From: Ancylostoma caninum
Lineage: Eukaryota; Nematoda; Chromadorea; Rhabditida; Ancylostomatidae
Assembly: GCA_037903475.1 (NCBI GenBank)
Contig: JBAJFG010000184.1
Coordinates: forward strand, 248,001-312,000
Length of the DNA: 64,000 bases
Direction: 5' to 3'
Shown: one piece after another, positions 49,121 through 60,770 of the stretch
How the letters are laid out: every line of letters begins with the position of its first letter
Position numbering within the stretch: the first letter of the stretch is position 1
Translations under genes and position numbers: made by a program
The notes under the pieces: model-generated
Told to the model about the DNA's origin: nothing
The model's input: the letters and a program-made list of their open reading frames with translations, nothing else
Databases searched by the model: none

Positions 49121-49433
49121 CCACAGTAGACATGGAGTGATATGCATTATCCACTTCCACGTTTGGAAATGTGTGCGGGTCAACCCACGTCAACACACAT
49201 GTGTGTGGAAAATCGCGATGCATCATCCACTTTCACAGGTGTGAGTTGACCCGCACGCGCACTGGTTGCATCGGCTTCCCGTTGCTGGCACCAACGCCGG
49301 TTGTTGGGCACCTCGTGCAAAAAATCGATAAAGGGTGGGCACCTCATTTTTCTTTGGGTGCGGCCATACTTTTTTGAGTCATTTTAACGTCAGAAGCTTT
49401 GCGTTTTCCTTGAACTCATTTTATTGAACTATA

Positions 49434-50702
49434 CAGGGTGCGGCATAAATACTGTGTCAAAAATATTTTTTAGTAACTTTTGTCACAGAAGCTGAAACTC
49501 CAATTCCTCCTCAGTATTATTTACCTAAACTCTTACAAATTGAACACACTCGGATACGTCTAACGTGATCTCCTTCTGTCTTCGCGACGGAGGTTACACG
49601 TAAAGCATGTACGACCACTGAGGCTCGAAAAAATTCCGGAGGTTTCCTTCCTTCTTCTTACCTGTGAGCGATCCCAGATTCGTAGCAGCAGTGGGTTAGT
49701 GAGCGCATGTCCACACCTCTACGATTATCAGGTGACACATCCATAAGATCGATGTCAAGGAATTTTGCACACGATTCCTCTGCCGGTATGAGTTCGTGGA
49801 GTTAGTGCACCAACGGTCACTTTTTCTTCTGCGCCTCGTTTCTTGATGCACTGCTGTCCTAGCAGTCCCATTTTTAATAGATGAACTAGGAGCTATATCT
49901 GCTTTACGAAACTACCTTTTTTTTTTTTAGCAAAGAGCTGTTTTTCCAAGTTTAATTCAACGTCGACCTGACTTTTATGGTCACTTTCAGAAACATCAGC
50001 TTCAGTGACGATATAGGTCAGATGTGATCTGCAAGCGAGGCCTTTCCTACCCCATCTGATGTCTTGGAGAACTGCCCTTACACTGCGCGCTTTTCGCTGA
50101 TGAAGCTCTGTCCCATATTGAAAAAAAAGATCATCGTCCTAGGGTGCCTAACTTTTGCGGCTCTCCAAGGTAACATAACTAAATTCTGCATTCTCTCGTG
50201 CTGATGCGCTTCGTTGTGAACATGCTGCTCCTAGCGCTTGTAGTGTTCCGTTTGGACTTCCTCAATAGCAGGTGGATCAATCGTCCTCTGCAAAGACCAA
50301 CCCTCTGTGTGCACCTAACTCTTTTACCTCGCATTTTTGCAACGAGTTCGTTTCTCGTGAATTTTCTCGAAAATTAGAACTGCGATATCCGTTGTGGCAT
50401 GTATATGAGAACAGCCTTTTAACAGCAGAGCATTGTACTGCAAATTGGACGGTGCAGTTGTATTGCTACAAAAAATAGGCGATCAAGAAAAAGATTGTAC
50501 GGTGATGCTTCATGGCTCGATCTCGGTTCTTTTCAAATTTGGAATTGTTATAACGTGGAATGTTGATATGAGGTTACGAAACGAGGAGGTAATGCAGAAA
50601 AAGGGATAGCAATTTCAGATATTAAATTCAGGGCAAAGAGCTTCTTCGTAATGGGGATGGGATTTGCGACAAAGTTTGACACAGTATTTAAGCCGCATAC
50701 TG
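49434..50702. mobile_element. Tc1/mariner-like element remnant, 1269 bp
   Basis: The left end CAGGGTGCGGCATAAATACT-GTGTCAAA pairs, with about three mismatches, to the right end TTTGACACAGTATTTAAGCC-GCATACTG. Both ends are flanked by TA. The length fits a Tc1/mariner element, but no transposase motif could be read in any frame, so it is decayed or nonautonomous. Confidence 0.75.
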
Positions 50703-51236
50703 TAGTTTCTTTCCCACTTTCAGGACTTGGTTGCTCCGCGGATCGTTAAATACCAGAAATTAACTGAAAAATTCTGGCCCAAAAATTTTGATAAAATTTC
50801 TTTTGTCCAAGCTTCGCCTGGGGGGTTATCTGAAGTGCTGAACACGAATATCGTATTTCTTTTGTACTCTAACCCGTTTTTTAGGGTAACGATGACCATA
50901 ATGTAGAAGCGGTATCTCACAGTGTGGTCTCAAATCTTGCATAGAAGGGTTGTTTTAGGCGCTTGTCGTGGTGACCCACACTATTTAGCATGCCACCTTT
51001 CTTTCTTCCCGAAATCGCTACCTTACGCCTACCGTATCCCGAAAATGGGGTTAAAGTACAAGATGGGTGCGATGTTCGTGTTCAGCACCTCAAATGACCT
51101 CCCTAGGCAAAATTTGGGTTTTCATTTTTCTTCAAAATCTTTGGCTTCGAAATCTTGGAGCAGGTCTAGCCGAATAGTGCCAAATTGCGGCAAAAATGGC
51201 CGTAGACACCCTCGGATGAGCTTATAGACGACTACA
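50703..51236. other. No recognised element
   Basis: Two diverged direct segments (TCTGAAGTGCTGAACACGAA near 50829 in one orientation; GTTCGTGTTCAGCACCTCAA near 51075 in the other) form an inverted pair. No gene is supported. Confidence 0.4.
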
Positions 51237-51391
51237 GGGAACGTCAATCACAATCACTACTCCCGCAGCCTGGAGCATCGCAGTACTCACGCGGCGCTGG
51301 CGAGGCAGCACACGAAATCCACAGCATCCAGCAGCGCCATGTAGGTGATGCCACGCTCCAGGCCGCAAGAGTAGTGATCATGATTGACGTC
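51237..51391. mobile_element. Small palindromic MITE-like element
   Basis: The arms GACGTCAATCATGATCACTA-type sequence (right) and GAACGTCAATCACAATCACT (left) are inverted over about 40 bp, with GCCTGGAGC/GCTCCAGGC near the centre. Confidence 0.7.
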
Positions 51392-52165
51392 CCCTTTACT
51401 TAATGCAGTGTGTGTGTGTGTGTGTGAATGCAGAACCTGTGCTGCGGCGCTTTACGCGCGACTTTGTGTGCATGGACGAACTTTCCCCATCTTTACCGAG
51501 TGGCGGACGAAATTCGTCCACACACACGTTTTTCCCATACCCACGTTTTCCCCACCCACACAAGTGGCGCGCAATCCACACGATCTATCGTGCGCCGCCT
51601 GTGTGTGGAGGGAAAAGCAGTGTGTGTGGGCTTCACACTCGTTTTGTGGATGATGCACAACAGTTATGTTCTCGCATGTCCCGAGTGGTTAGAAAGATGG
51701 ATAAAATCAATAAATCAATCAGCGGACAACATTGTACAAAATGGTTATCGTATTCATGCTTTCTATTCGTTGGTCTATGCTGAACGGCTCCATACTTGGT
51801 CTAAGCCTCCATAGTTGGTCGATGCTGAACTGCTTCCAAGTAAGCTTCGCAGATGTCAACCAGTCGTCAGCGGATACGTATTTCCTACCATAAATGGAAT
51901 GATTCTGCTGCAAGGAACACAATTTGTGCTGTGGTCCCACTGGCAGCCTCTTTCTGTGAGACATTGTGAATTTTGTCAAATGATAGATTTCGATCTTTGT
52001 GAATAAAAAATTATTCCTAAGACAAGGAATGCATGAGATCGGTGAGTTTTGTGTGGTTCTACTCCGCATGAGTATCTATAACTCATATAAAAATTTGAAC
52101 TCCCTAGGACTATTCTGGAAAAAGTTATGCATAAAAAACCATCTATTGTAATACTTTTGACCGCG
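51392..52165. other. No gene recognised
   Basis: Begins with a short TG run (51407-51426). The open frames of 126-128 codons overlap each other in different frames and have no recognised domain. Confidence 0.4.
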
Positions 52166-52169
52166 ACTG

Positions 52170-53436
52170 TATGCTATGGTATGGTGTGGTGTAATGGTAA
52201 TGGTATAGTAATGGTATGGTAATGGTAATGGTAATGGTATAGTAATGGTATAGTAATGGTATGGTAATGGTATGGTAATGGTGTGGTAATGGTATGGTAA
52301 TGGTATGGTAATGGTATGGTAATGGTATGGTAATGGTATGGTAATGGTATGGTAATGGTATGGTAATGGTATGGTAATGGTATGGTAATGGTATGGTATG
52401 GTATGGTATGGTATGGTGTGGTATGGTAATGGTAATGGTATAGTAATGGTATAGTAATGGTATGATAATGGTATGGTAATGGTATAATAATGGTATGGTA
52501 ATGGTATGGTAATGGTATAGTAATGGTATGGTAATGGTATGGTAATGGTATGGTAATGGTATGGTAATGGTATGATAATGGTATGGTAATGGTATGGTAA
52601 TGGTATGGTAATGGTGTGGTAATGGTATGGTAAAGGTATGGTAATGGTATGGTTATGGTATGGTAATGGTATGGTAATGGCATGGTAATGGTATGGTAAT
52701 GGTATGGTAATGGTATGGTAATGGTATGGTAATGGTATGGTAATGGTATGGTAATGGTATGGTAATGGTATGGTAATGGTATGGTAATGGTATGGTAATG
52801 GTATGGTAATGGTATGGTATGGTATGGTATGGTATGGTATGGTATGGTATGGTAATGGTAATGGTAATGGTATAGTAATGGTATGGTAATGGTATGGTAA
52901 TGGTATGGTAATGGTATGGTAATGGTATGGTAATGGTATGGTAATGGTATGGTAATGGTATGGTAATGGTATGGTAATGGTGTGGTAATGGTATGGTTAT
53001 GGTATGGTAATGGTATGGTAATGGTATGGTAATGGTATGGTAATGGTATGGTAATGGTATGGTAATGGTATGGTAATGGTATGGTAATGGTATGGTAATG
53101 GTATGGTAATGGTATGGTAATGGTATGGTAATGGTATGGTTATGGTATGGTTATGGTATGGTATGGTATATGGTATGGTATGGTATGGTATGGTAATGGT
53201 ATGGTAATGGTATGGTAATGGTATGGTAATGGTATGGTAATGGTATGGTAATGGTATGGTAATGGTATGGTAATGGTATGGTTATGGTATGGTTATGGTA
53301 TGGTATGGTATGGTATAGTATGGTATGGTATGGTATGGTATGGTATGGTATGGTATGGTATGGTATGGTATGGTATGGTATGGTATGGTATGGTATGGTA
53401 TGGTATGGTATGGTATGTATGTATGTATGTATGTAT
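52170..53436. repeat. (GGTAT)n / (GGTAATGGTAT)n satellite
   Basis: Roughly 1.25 kb alternate between an 11-bp unit GGTAATGGTAT and pure 5-bp GGTAT runs (52390-52425, 52815-52850, 53300-53415). It ends in a (GTAT)n tract at 53415-53436. Confidence 0.97.
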
Positions 53437-53539
53437 GTTCTTTATAGAAAGCGCAGAGACTCAACCGCTCAGGATCAAGCTTTCCACGCATATCCGTCAA
53501 GGGCCGGCAGACGTCTTAAGCTACATTCCGCAAGAAAAT

Positions 53540-53700
53540 ATCGAATGATTTGTCGATTTTATTGATTTTTCTACTTTTGCTCAAGATTAAGCGAGGAAAA
53601 TTATACTGGGGCTCTTCATACGATGAACACGAATATGATGACCGTTTTGCACGAAGATATCGACTTATCGATTTGATCGGTTTTTTGCTATGTTTGCCCT
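53540..53700. repeat. 118-bp repeat family fragment (reverse)
   Basis: Contains GATTTGTCGATTTTATTGAT and ATGAACACGAATATGATGACC, the reverse of the GTCATATTCGTGTTCA blocks. Confidence 0.65.
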
Positions 53701-53749
53701 CGGGTCGATGAGGGCATCCCTACTTTTGTTTCTTGGTGCGGTGAACAAT

Positions 53750-54070
53750 CATGAATTATAATAAAGGGCTTAGTCTGTCACGTGTGTGTGCGTGTGTGTG
53801 TGTGAAACGAAATTTGAGGGCGTGGCCTACACCAAAGAAGATGCTCTACAACGGGTCCACTGTTGTTGTAGGAGTGCGCCGGCGTCCAAAAGTGGGGAAA
53901 CGGCTGGAGTCGGGTCCAGCGGTGTGATGAGGGTGCGACGGCGTCGAAAAGTGGGAAAACGCCTGGGGTCGGGTCCAACGGTGTGATAAGGGTGCGCCGG
54001 CGTCCAAAAGTGGAAAAACGCCTGGAGTCGGATCCAACGGTGTGATAACGGTGCGCCGGCTTCCATAGCA
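53750..54070. repeat. Composite: AGTCTGT end, TG run, 59-bp repeats
   Basis: GGGCTTAGTCTGTCACGTGTG leads into a TG run and then 3.3 units of a 59-bp repeat (GGTGCGCCGGCGTCCAAAAG). The same order, reversed, occupies 59100-60960. Confidence 0.85.
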
Positions 54071-54147
54071 ATAGGAATTCGCTGAGCCTGTCAATTTCTG
54101 CATGAGGGGTACGCTTATCCTGTTTCGGCGGACCCTCCTACCTAAAT

Positions 54148-54310
54148 CACCTAGATGTACATTGTTTCCTTTCGTATCCGTGTTCTCTTCCCACTCCGTT
54201 TGTGTCTGAATGAACCACTCCTTCCTTTCCGTTTATATACACCGGTGGACCCTTCTCACTTGAATTAACACAACAACCAGTTGAGTCTAAATCATTCCAA
54301 GATATCATTT
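54148..54310 (+). repeat. Dispersed repeat, family copy 2
   Basis: Matches 17209-17345 through TTTGTGTCTGAATGAACC, TATACACCGGTGGACCCTTC and CACTTGAATTAACACAAC. Confidence 0.65.
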
Positions 54311-54500
54311 GCAATGAATTGGTTACACTCAGTTCTTCACGGCCACTAACTTCGCTCATATGGAAGAGCATAACTCCGTTCATATGGGGGAAAGCTACCA
54401 ACTACAGGGTCAAGGGTTTCTCAGGAGAGCAATAGAACTGCGTAGAAGGATGCAGATTTTATCAATCCATTTGCACTTTTGTGTTTGCTTTCAACGTGCA

Positions 54501-54740
54501 GTATGCGAGCGAAGCGAGCATCAATAGAGGTCTGGAAGTCCGTCGTCAGCCGGACGGCCAGACTGGTATTTGATAAACGCTTTGCAGGAGAACATCGATT
54601 TATTGATTTTATCGATTTTTTTACATTTCCGCTCGGGGACGGGCGAGGAGATGTCTACTGTGGTTTCCCATCAAGCTGAACACGAATATTATTACCATTC
54701 TGCAAAAAAATATTGGGTTCATTGATTTTCAGTTTTTTGC
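54501..54740. repeat. Hairpin repeat copy 3 plus 118-bp family fragment
   Basis: GCGAGCGAAGCGAGCATCAA, the GAAGTCCGTCGTCAGCCGGAC hairpin, then ATTTATTGATTTTATCGATT-type satellite sequence. Confidence 0.7.
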
Positions 54741-55484
54741 GAGTGGATCAGTAATACATATAGTTATTATGTCGTATGAAATGTACGATTTTGGATGAGA
54801 AGATTTCGAGTTTTGTTTTTAAAGCAAGATGCAGTATAAGATATCCGAATATGCTCCTATACTATCCCCCAGCCTTGCCATCTTAACCGCAGCTCGATTG
54901 CGCCAACAGCTTGGAAACGTGGAACACCCATTTTTGAGGGTCAAACTGGGAAAAATTCGTTTACCGAACCACTTTTAATGGTCATATTGCCTTGAGTACC
55001 TGAATGTTGCTGGATTATAAAGGTCACACTTCTGCTCACGCTGACCTAGTCTGACTCGTATCCGCTTCGGCTACGGCTTCCAGCTCATCGATATCCAGGT
55101 TCATCATAAAGCTCATTTTGGAGCTTCATGTCACTTGAGCGGAACTTCCCAAGTAAATGCTGTTCAGTGCATTTACTAGCCAAATGTCTCCCAACACTAC
55201 CATGATGTTCCCAGCTTTCTCAGCTTGAATGGCTGGAAAATGGAACCTATGTTCCAAAACGACACGATTTCACGTCTTTGAGAACTTCTACAGAAGTGCT
55301 TTCAAACAAGAATCCGGGAACTGATCAGAGACCCAGAAAGTGATTTTGAAAGGAAGAGGATGTACCTTCATACCAGATAAGAAGAGATCTAGTAAATCTT
55401 CGACAATAGAGACTGTCAAACTGACCGCTCATAAAATCGGACATTTCGTACTTGACGACCTAACAGCACATTCGAAAGCTGGGC
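54741..55484. other. No recognised element
   Basis: No supported coding sequence or repeat boundary. Confidence 0.4.
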
Positions 55485-55640
55485 TCGAATATTCGAATAT
55501 CGAATGTTCGACCCCCTCGCCACCGTTTGAGCCAATGAATAATACTCGAACTGGAGGAGTTGAAGTATTCGAGTTCGGATATTCGAATATCCCGCTCTCC
55601 GAATATTCGACTACTCGAATATTCGAATAACCGAGTAAGT
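55485..55640. repeat. Diverged TTCGAATA block
   Basis: Repeated GAATATTCGAATA motifs, like the subterminal arrays of the element at 29063-31355, but without its TAGAGTGTTG end. Confidence 0.7.
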
Positions 55641-56954
55641 GAATAAATGCGATCTACAAAGTGTTAAGTAGGTGTATGTGCCTTATCTGATTTCTAAACA
55701 AAATGTTTTAAAGAAACTGATGAAGATGAGGAGATATCTGTGTGTGTATGTGTGTGTGGTGTGTGTGTGTTTACTTGGATTAGGAAACATGAGCATTCCA
55801 AAGATTTGCGGACGGCACAATTTTTTTTTTAAATTTTGAAGTGATTCTTCTATAAGACCATGAGCAGCACGGTCCGAAGCATCTGCATTGCATTCGTCCT
55901 ACCGACTACTCCTCTTAGTCCTGGTTGGATGCCAGTTTTGCCGCTGTAAAAAACGCAAATAGGCACTTTCCCGAGAATTTTGTTCGCTGTTTTTACAATT
56001 ACTTCCATGCAATCTATTCCGAGCTATATTCTTAGAACAATACATTGAAAAGTTTCAGAAGTTGTTGCTTGCCTAAAAATACAATCTGGGCTGTGATGAA
56101 AAAGCTTACGAGACAAAACCCTAAGTAGTCTGAGACAGCGGCAATTCAAATTCCATTCCCGAGAGCAGGTCCAAACTTCGATAATTGTGCCTACAAGTAG
56201 TTCACCGCTCATCAGATTTTCTTAACATCGTGTGAGCACTGCACTTTTTTTTTATAAAATACCATCGCGAAAAGCGTCAACCTAGGAAAAGAAATCTAGG
56301 AATTTTTCTCTTGACGGTTGCCTCAGTACTGAGCACGGGGCATAAGTACCCTGAGCGTCGTTATGTGTTGGTTCTAGCTAAGGATGTCTATAACATGGTT
56401 CGGGAAGTTTATAATCTGGAGAAATCACGGAAAATACAAAATCAACAGAAATTTTCAGGCAAATCTGCTGAATCAGTTAACATCCACCAGAGGAATATGA
56501 ACATATATTCCTGATCAGATACATTAGTAGCCTCATATACAATTTTTTACCAAAAAAAACCCATGCGACAGCCACAGATATGCTTCTTGACGAGCTAGGC
56601 ACTGCATATAATGCTGTTCAGGATTTCTTTTGCTAGGGAAATAGAGTGAGCAGAAGCGAAGGACGTATTCATGTACGTTCTCGGGCTCCATATGATGAGA
56701 TATAACTACTCAGACACTCAGGCGTTTGGAGTGCCTATGGACCTGCCCACTTTCAGCTGATGCAGGCTTCTCGCATGTGCCTAGTCTGTGTCGACTCTTC
56801 ATTTTCCTCAGAAAAGGGTAGTGGAGATACTGGACAGAATCCATGCAAGTCGAGAAAATTGATGTTTAAGCTTAATAAATCCACTAGAATTGAGTCTCTG
56901 TCTAGATAAGCTGCTGTTAGGGAGCACAAATGCATAGAGCTTCAATAAATTTCC
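55641..56954. other. No gene recognised
   Basis: A TG-rich run is at 55740-55770. Open frames up to 67 codons lack domains. Confidence 0.4.
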
Positions 56955-57150
56955 AAATTTCATCTGGGTAGCTCAATCCATAGGTGAGTTATAGCAAAAG
57001 ATTCTCTTTTCAAAACGACGCCGATCATATCCCCTTTGGCCGCTACTGTATACGCATTTAATGCCTCTACGATGCTCAGATGAAATTCAATGCGTGGCTC
57101 ATCACACAAACGGGATTGATTAAAGCCGATCACTTTATCATTTATCCTTT
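56955..57150 (+). repeat. SINE-like fragment
   Basis: CTCTACGATGCTCAGATGAA and the following ATTCAATGCGTGGCTCATC match the body of the SINE at 19605-19850. The stretch GGGTAGCTCAATCCATAGG at 56967 resembles a tRNA A-box. Confidence 0.55.
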
Positions 57151-57536
57151 ACAGCATTGTTTTCAATATCGTTTTTTTTCTGTTTTCAGACATTTCATGG
57201 GTACATCAGCAAGTGCGCATAAAACCTCTGTGAAAAGTATAAGTATTGATCAGAATGGATGGAGTAGGTGAGAATTCTTACACGTCGCATTTGCTGAGGT
57301 CTCGAGCGAACTCGCAAGAAGTAATTCTCTTCTCTTCAATGAAATATCCCTTTTCAATACTAATAGAAATGACAGTAACTCTTGTTCTGCAAGACTGGTA
57401 GATTTCAGGAGGTGTTCTGCTAGTCGCGCGAGCAGTGCAACATCGCGCAGAAGTCTTCCATTTTTAGCGAATTTGATTGGAGACGTAGGTTTTTTTTCTA
57501 AACCTGAGCGTATAGCGTTCCTCTCTCCCCCTTATA
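57151..57536. other. No recognised element
   Basis: Spacer before the mariner element; nothing supported. Confidence 0.4.
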
Positions 57537-58420
57537 TTAGGGTGGTAAGAAAGTCTTGAGCCGATTTTTTTGAAAGTTCCAGAACTTTTGATTATTGATC
57601 GGTACCCATGACCTACCATGTGGTATTCGTAGACCGAACTCGGGGCTTCTCCATAATAGGCATATATAGCCGAATTGGCTTTGCTAACTTTAATTACGAC
57701 GTCAATTCCAAAAGAGGTCCTCCAACCCAAGATCAGTTTTCCCTTCATTGACCACACCGAAAGGAGTTTCTGGAACAACTAATTATGGAGATGAGAGTTG
57801 TGTCCTTAACGACTCTAACGTACATCTTGCCATGTGGCTCCGTCGAGCAGAAGATCCACCAAATCGCACCCCCACCCAAGCAAGTGTTTCCTTTGCTACC
57901 TCTGGAATTCGCCAGGAATGTCGTATTGTAAGCTGCTCCCGCAAACATACAAGGTCATCGGTAACACATACGCCAATCAGTTCCGGAAGGTCGCGGATGC
58001 TGTTTGAGAAAAACGGCCAAGACGAGTTTTTTGCACACCTACGCCATGGTGACGCTAGGCCCCATTTTGCTTAAGAGACCCCTGAAAAATAGGAGGAGCT
58101 GGGTTGGGACACGCTTCCCCACTTACCGTATTCTCCTGACGTTGCCACTTCTGTCTATCACTTATTTCATCCCCTCGAGGCATTCCTGGCTAAGAAAAAA
58201 TTCACCAAAGTTGAACATGTTGGAACGAAGGTCAGCGATTTCTTCGGCTTCCAGTCTTCCCAGTTCTGGGAGAAGGGGAACGCTGACCGGTCCATTAGGT
58301 GGGACACAGCAGTGACTAACTGTGGCTATTATACTGTTGAGCAAACTCCACTGTGGGCTGAGTAATAAAATAAAGCGCAAAAAAAGTCCAAAACGGCTCA
58401 AGACTTTCTTACCACCCTAA
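57537..58420 (+). mobile_element. Mariner element, deleted (884 bp)
   Basis: The ends TTAGGGTGGTAAGAAAGTCT-TGAGCCG and its exact complement form a perfect 27-bp inverted repeat, flanked by TA on both sides. Intact mariners are near 1.3 kb, so about 400 bp are missing, mostly from the N-terminal half of the transposase. Confidence 0.92.
57745..58365 (+). pseudogene. Mariner transposase, C-terminal part, inactive
   Basis: Motifs in order: GDES...LNDSNVHLAMWLRRAEDPP, then HGDARPHFA where the family has HDNARPH, then GWDTLPHLPYSPDVATSVYHLF where the family has SPDLAPSDYHLF, then KKFTKVEHV and QFWEKG, with a stop at 58363-58365. A stop follows HGDARPHFA, and a further stop and a frame change interrupt the reading. 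The second catalytic Asp is Gly and the third is Val, so the DDD triad is broken. Confidence 0.85.
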
Positions 58421-58435
58421 TATATATATATATAT

Positions 58436-58617
58436 CAGTGGCGGACGCAAGGGGGGGGGCGCCCCCCCCCCCCGAGAATGGGTCAGCAAATTTTTGAAAT
58501 TACTTTACAATACATATAAAAGTCTTGTATCAGTTAATTTTTACTTGTTTATTTTTAATATTATTTTTAATATAATTTTTATTAACTATTTATTATTATA
58601 ATTAATACTTTTATTAA
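58436..58617. mobile_element. Truncated hAT-like MITE (CAGTGGCGGACGC end)
   Basis: Begins CAGTGGCGGACGCAAG, has a G/C homopolymer patch (58450-58473), then an AT-rich body like that of 63761-63994. The right inverted end is missing. Confidence 0.7.
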
Positions 58618-58688
58618 CCAGTCCGGCCGTCCGGCTAACGCCGGACTTCCAGACTTCTACTGATGCTCACTTCGCTCGCATAATCCGC
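58618..58688. repeat. Hairpin repeat copy 4 (reverse)
   Basis: GTCCGGCTAACGCCGGACTT followed by GATGCTCACTTCGCTCGC. Confidence 0.8.
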
Positions 58689-59100
58689 ATACGATGCAGA
58701 AAAAAAGGTGGACAGCTTTATTAGATCCTGTATCCCCCCGAGTGAGTCCATCGACTTTTGGAAAGCTCTCGATCGCGTGAGTGGTAGCCCTCCTCCACGT
58801 GGGAGAAGTAATTTCTTTTGATTGGCCCTAGTCGCCGTTGTTAATTGGACGTAGCCGATTCAGTGGAAAAGCTCTTTTGAAATAATATATCTTCAGCAGG
58901 TTGTTTTGATAACTCAAGTGAAAAGGGTCTGCCCATGTATAAAAACAGAGTGAAGGATGGGGTCGATTCAGACACAAATCGACTGGAGTGAGGAGGGAAT
59001 ACGGATTGGAGTAACGTGCACCTAGGTCACATAGGTAGAAGGAATAGCCGGAACGGGTGCCAGGGCACCATTCATGAAGAAATTTACCTAGACCGTGACG
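58689..59100. repeat. Spacer and dispersed repeat copy 3 (reverse, 58895-59005)
   Basis: TCAAGTGAAAAGGGTCTGCC and ATTCAGACACAAATCGAC are the reverse complement of the family seen at 17209 and 54148. The rest is unrecognised. Confidence 0.6.
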
Positions 59101-60770
59101 AACTTCCTCTTCTGGACGCGGGCGCCCTTATCACAACGCTGGACCGTCATGCGTTTCCCCACCTCACCCTTATCACAGTGGTGGATCCATCTCCCCCACT
59201 TCTGGGCGCCGGCGCACCCTTATCACAGTGGTGGACTCGTCTCCCCCACTTCTGGGCGCCGGCGCACCCTTACCACAGTGGTGGACCCGTCTCCCCCACT
59301 TCTGGGCGCCGGCGCACCCTTATCACAGTGGTGGACCCGTCTCCCCCACTTTTGGGCGCCGGCGCACCCTTATCACCGTGGAGGACCCGTCTCCCCCACT
59401 TCTGGGCGCCGGCGCACCCTTATCACAGTGGTGGACCCGTCTCCCCCACTTCTGGGCGCCGGCGCACCCTTATCACAGTGGTGGACCCGTCTCCCCCACT
59501 TTTGGGCGCCGGCGGGGCTTTACCACAGCGTTGGACCCGTCCCCCCACTTCTGGGCGCCGGCGCACCCTTATCACAGTGGTGGATCCATCTCCTCCACTT
59601 TTGGGCGCCGGCGGGGCTTTACCACAGGACCGCCGGCGCACCCTTATCCCCGTCCCCCACTTCGCCGGCGCACCCTGTGGCCCGTCTCCCCCACTTTTGG
59701 GCGCACCACTTGGACGCCGGCGCACCCTTATCACAGTGGTGGACCCGTCTCCCCCACTTCTGGGCGCCGGCGCACCCTTATCACAGACCCGTCCCCCCAC
59801 TTCTGGGCGCCGGCGCACCCTTATCACAGTGGTTGCCCCATCTCCCTCACTTCTGGGCGCCGGCGCACCCTTATCACAGTGGTGGACCCGTCTCCCCCAC
59901 TTCTGGGCGCCGCCGCATCCTTATCACACGGTGGACCCGTCTCCCCCACTTCTGGGCGCCGGCCCACCCTTATCACAGTGGTGGACCCGTCTCCCCCACT
60001 TCTGGGCGCCGCCGCATCCTTATCACAGTGGTGGACCCATCGCCCCCACTTCTGGGCGCCGGCGCACCCTTACCACAGTGGTGGACCCGTCTCCCCCACT
60101 TCTGGGCGTCCGGCGCACCCTTATCACAGTGGTTGCCCCATCTCCCTCACTTCTGGGCGCCGGCGCACCCTTATCACAGTGGTGGACCCGTCTCCCCTAC
60201 TTCTGGGCGCCGGCGCATCCTTATCACACGGTGGACCCGTCTCCCCCACTTCTGGGCGCCGGCGCACCCTTATCACAGCTGTCGACCCGTCCCCCCACTT
60301 CTGGGCGCCGGCGCACCCTTATCACAGTGGTGGACCCATCTCCCTCACTTCTGGGCGCCGGCGCACCCTTATCACAGTGGTGGACCCGTCTCCCCCACTT
60401 CTGGGCGCCGGCGCACCCTTATCACAGTGGTGGATCCATCTCCTCCACTTTTCGACGCCGGCGGGGCTTTACCACAGCGTTGGACCCGTCCCCCCTCTTC
60501 TGGGCGCCGGCGTACCCTTACCACAGCGTTGGACCCGTCCCCCCACTTGTGGGCGCCGGCGCACCCTTATCACCGTGGTGGACCCGTCTCCCCCACTTCT
60601 GGGCGCCGGCGCACCCTTATCACAGTGGTGGACCCGTCTCCCCCTCTTTTGGGCGCCGCCGGGGCTTTACCACAGCGTTGGACCCGTCCCCCCACTTGTG
60701 GGCGCCGGCGCACCCTTATCACAGTGTGGACCCGTCCCCCCACTTCTGGGCACCGGCTCAGCCCTTCTGT
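59101..60770. repeat. 50-bp GC-rich satellite, about 32 units
   Basis: The unit is CGCCGGCGCACCCTTATCAC followed by AGTGGTGGACCCGTCTCCCC and CACTTCTGGG (50 bp). A variant replaces the middle with GGGGCTTTACCACAGCG. Fifty is not a multiple of three and the unit lacks plus-strand stops in any phase, so frames of 625, 578 and 515 codons run through all three plus frames. These are artefacts. The unit is the reverse of the 59-bp repeat with nine bases deleted. Confidence 0.95.

Noticed and set aside
52174..52683. 169-codon minus-strand frame of His-Tyr-Thr-Ile-Pro repeats
   Set aside because: It is a translation of the GGTAT/GGTAATGGTAT satellite.
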